From Nioella sp. MMSF_3534 (lineage in GTDB: Bacteria; Pseudomonadota; Alphaproteobacteria; Rhodobacterales; Rhodobacteraceae): DNA of 64,000 nucleotides. The position numbers and the translations under genes were made by a program. The notes under the pieces were generated by a model. It saw only the letters and a list, made by a program, of their open reading frames with translations. It did no database searches and had not been told where the DNA came from. This document shows, piece by piece, positions 62,613-64,000 of this stretch. How positions within the stretch are numbered: the first letter of the stretch is position 1; each line of letters opens with the position of its first letter. The stretch lies in NCBI RefSeq assembly GCF_030732985.1, contig NZ_JASHJX010000010.1, forward strand, positions 30,791 through 94,790. Reading direction: 5' to 3'.

Positions 62613-63853
62613 GCCAGCCGCAGGGCCTTGCCGCCTATATCGCGGTGACGGCGGCCTATTGGGCCTTCATGCTGACCGACGGGGCGCTCAGGATGCTGGT
62701 GCTCCTGCATTTCCACACGCTGGGCTTTTCGCCGGTGCAGCTGGCCTATCTCTTCGTGCTCTACGAGATCGCGGGCGTGGTGACGAACCTCAGCGCGGGC
62801 TGGATCGCCGCCCGTTTCGGTCTCACCTCGACGCTCTATGCGGGCCTGTCGCTGCAGGTTGTGGCGCTCGTGGCGCTGACGCAGCTCGACCCCGCCTGGT
62901 CCATCGCCGCCTCGGTCGCCTTCGTGATGGCGGTGCAGGGGGCCTCGGGCGTGGCCAAGGATCTGGCCAAGATGTCGTCGAAATCAGCGGTCAAGCTTCT
63001 GGCTCCGAAAGGGCAGGGCGGCCTCTTTCGGTGGGTGGCGCTGCTGACCGGATCGAAGAACGCGGTGAAGGGGCTCGGCTTCTTCCTCGGCGCGGCGCTT
63101 CTGGGCCTTTTCGGGTTCACCGCCTCGGTGGCGGGGATGGCGGTGCTTCTGGCCGCGATCCTGATGGCGGTGGTCTGGCGCATGCCCCCCGGCCTGCCCA
63201 CGGGCCGCAAGGACGCGAAATTCCGCGAGGTCTTTTCGAAAAACCGCGACATCAACTGGCTGAGCTTCGCCCGGCTGTTCCTGTTCGGCGCCCGCGACGT
63301 CTGGTTCGTGGTCGGCATCCCGATCTACTTCTATGCGGTCCTGTCGGACGGGTCAGAGGCGGGCAACCGCACCGCCTTCTTCCTGATCGGAAGCTTCATG
63401 GCGATCTGGATCATCCTCTATGGCGCGGTGCAGGCGTCGGCCCCGAAACTGATGCGCGCCGCAGACCGCCCCACCGGACAGTTGATCCGTGCCGCAAGCC
63501 GTTGGGCCATGGCGCTTGTTGCCGTCCCGGCGTTGCTCGCAGGTCTCACGGCCCTCGTGGACGCCCCGGCCCCATGGCTCACGGCAACGGTGGTCGCGGG
63601 GCTGCTGCTCTTCGGGGCCATCTTCGCGGTGAATTCCGCTCTTCATTCCTACCTCATCCTGGCCCTGACCAACGATGACCGGGTGACCATGGATGTCGGC
63701 TTCTACTACATGTCGAACGCGGCGGGCAGGCTTCTGGGAACGGTTCTGTCGGGGGCAAGCTACCAGATCGGCGGCCTGCCGATGTGCCTTGCCACGGCAG
63801 CCGGCCTGCTCGTCATCAGCGCGTTCGGGGCGGCCCGTCTGGGACAGCGCTGA
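62609..63853 (+). CDS. arsJ: Organoarsenical efflux MFS transporter ArsJ
   Basis: This 414-residue transporter has about twelve helices and the ArsJ landmarks [22 protein letters not shown] near the start and [22 protein letters not shown] in the first central loop. It exports 1-arseno-3-phosphoglycerate made by the preceding GAPDH. The GTG start at 62609 overlaps the GAPDH stop. Confidence 0.93.
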   Translation: MSQPQGLAAYIAVTAAYWAFMLTDGALRMLVLLHFHTLGFSPVQLAYLFVLYEIAGVVTNLSAGWIAARFGLTSTLYAGLSLQVVALVALTQLDPAWSIAASVAFVMAVQGASGVAKDLAKMSSKSAVKLLAPKGQGGLFRWVALLTGSKNAVKGLGFFLGAALLGLFGFTASVAGMAVLLAAILMAVVWRMPPGLPTGRKDAKFREVFSKNRDINWLSFARLFLFGARDVWFVVGIPIYFYAVLSDGSEAGNRTAFFLIGSFMAIWIILYGAVQASAPKLMRAADRPTGQLIRAASRWAMALVAVPALLAGLTALVDAPAPWLTATVVAGLLLFGAIFAVNSALHSYLILALTNDDRVTMDVGFYYMSNAAGRLLGTVLSGASYQIGGLPMCLATAAGLLVISAFGAARLGQR

Positions 63854-64000
63854 TTGCCTTTCATCTTGGCGAAAATACCTCGGGGGAGTCGCCGACAGGC
63901 GACGGGGGCAGAGCCCCCATGCGCGACCGGAACGGTCGCGAGCGGGTCGACGCCGACAGGCGGCGAAACCGCCTTCCCGTATGCACGAGGGGTGTACGGG
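63854..64000. other. Non-coding end region with hairpins
   Basis: No gene is seen. The sequence opens with GAAAATACCTCGGGGGAG, which resembles intergenic DNA common in Rhodobacteraceae. Two hairpins follow: GGGGGC at 63904-63909 with GCCCCC at 63913-63918, and CGCGACCG at 63922-63929 with CGGTCGCG at 63933-63940. They may end the arsenic operon transcript. Confidence 0.5.

Overview
The window is a gene-dense, GC-rich piece of bacterial chromosome, most likely from an alphaproteobacterium of the Rhodobacterales (Roseobacter/Rhodobacteraceae type). This rests on gene content (TRAP and ABC uptake systems, MarR/IclR/LysR-controlled catabolic islands, a DUF1127 protein), on the GC-biased codon use, on tight ATGA/GTGA gene overlaps, and on the closing non-coding stretch, whose 'gaaaatacctcgggggag' type sequence I associate with intergenic DNA of this family. 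No phage, insertion sequence, CRISPR array or rRNA was found. One tRNA gene, tRNA-Gly(UCC), is present.

Layout: 0-9.6 kb holds housekeeping and general genes: PaaI thioesterases, a MATE exporter, pyrD with a DUF952 gene, a secreted 5'-nucleotidase, a DUF1127 protein, a YedK/HMCES DNA-protein crosslink protein, an EamA exporter and an orphan HyuA. From 9.6 to 19.0 kb lies a one-carbon/sulfur module. Two SBP56 (selenium-binding protein / methanethiol oxidase family) paralogues, each with its own IclR regulator, flank a glutathione-dependent formaldehyde dehydrogenase. One paralogue leads an operon with a His/Met-rich membrane protein, an HcnA/HcnB-like pair and RidA. The other leads an operon with a ferredoxin and a CoA-binding protein. 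From 19.0 to 26.3 kb is a P450 / ferredoxin / GMC oxidoreductase / TRAP transporter module under a LysR regulator.

From 26.5 to 38.1 kb is the most unusual part: a LysR regulator, a complete sugar-type ABC importer with an FGGY kinase inside its operon and, divergently, a three-component membrane di-iron oxygenase (desaturase-type oxygenase, FAD ferredoxin reductase, Rieske ferredoxin), followed by a PanB-fold protein whose metal-binding residues are replaced. I know of no described pathway with this set. The shared 301-bp divergent region carries several palindromes, including one that fits a LysR box. An atypical short-chain dehydrogenase and tRNA-Gly close this part.

From 39.5 to 42.9 kb is the zinc regulon (znuA divergent from zur-znuC-small ORF-znuB), followed by an MsbA-like exporter and an acyl-CoA synthetase. 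From 47 to 60.6 kb, on the minus strand, is a long operon for aerobic CoA-dependent breakdown of an ortho-substituted benzoate, most likely 2-aminobenzoate (anthranilate). It contains the monooxygenase/reductase fusion, SDR, MarR, enoyl-CoA hydratase, acyl-CoA dehydrogenase, CoA ligase, a Lrp-type RAM protein, a five-gene Liv-type ABC importer, a thioesterase and RidA. The window ends with an arsenate-resistance operon: an ArsR-ArsC fusion, GAPDH and ArsJ. These convert arsenate to 1-arseno-3-phosphoglycerate and export it.

Three different oxygenase chemistries (P450, desaturase-type di-iron, flavin), each with its own uptake system and regulator, sit within about 40 kb. All functional statements come from reading motifs and gene order; no database search was possible.
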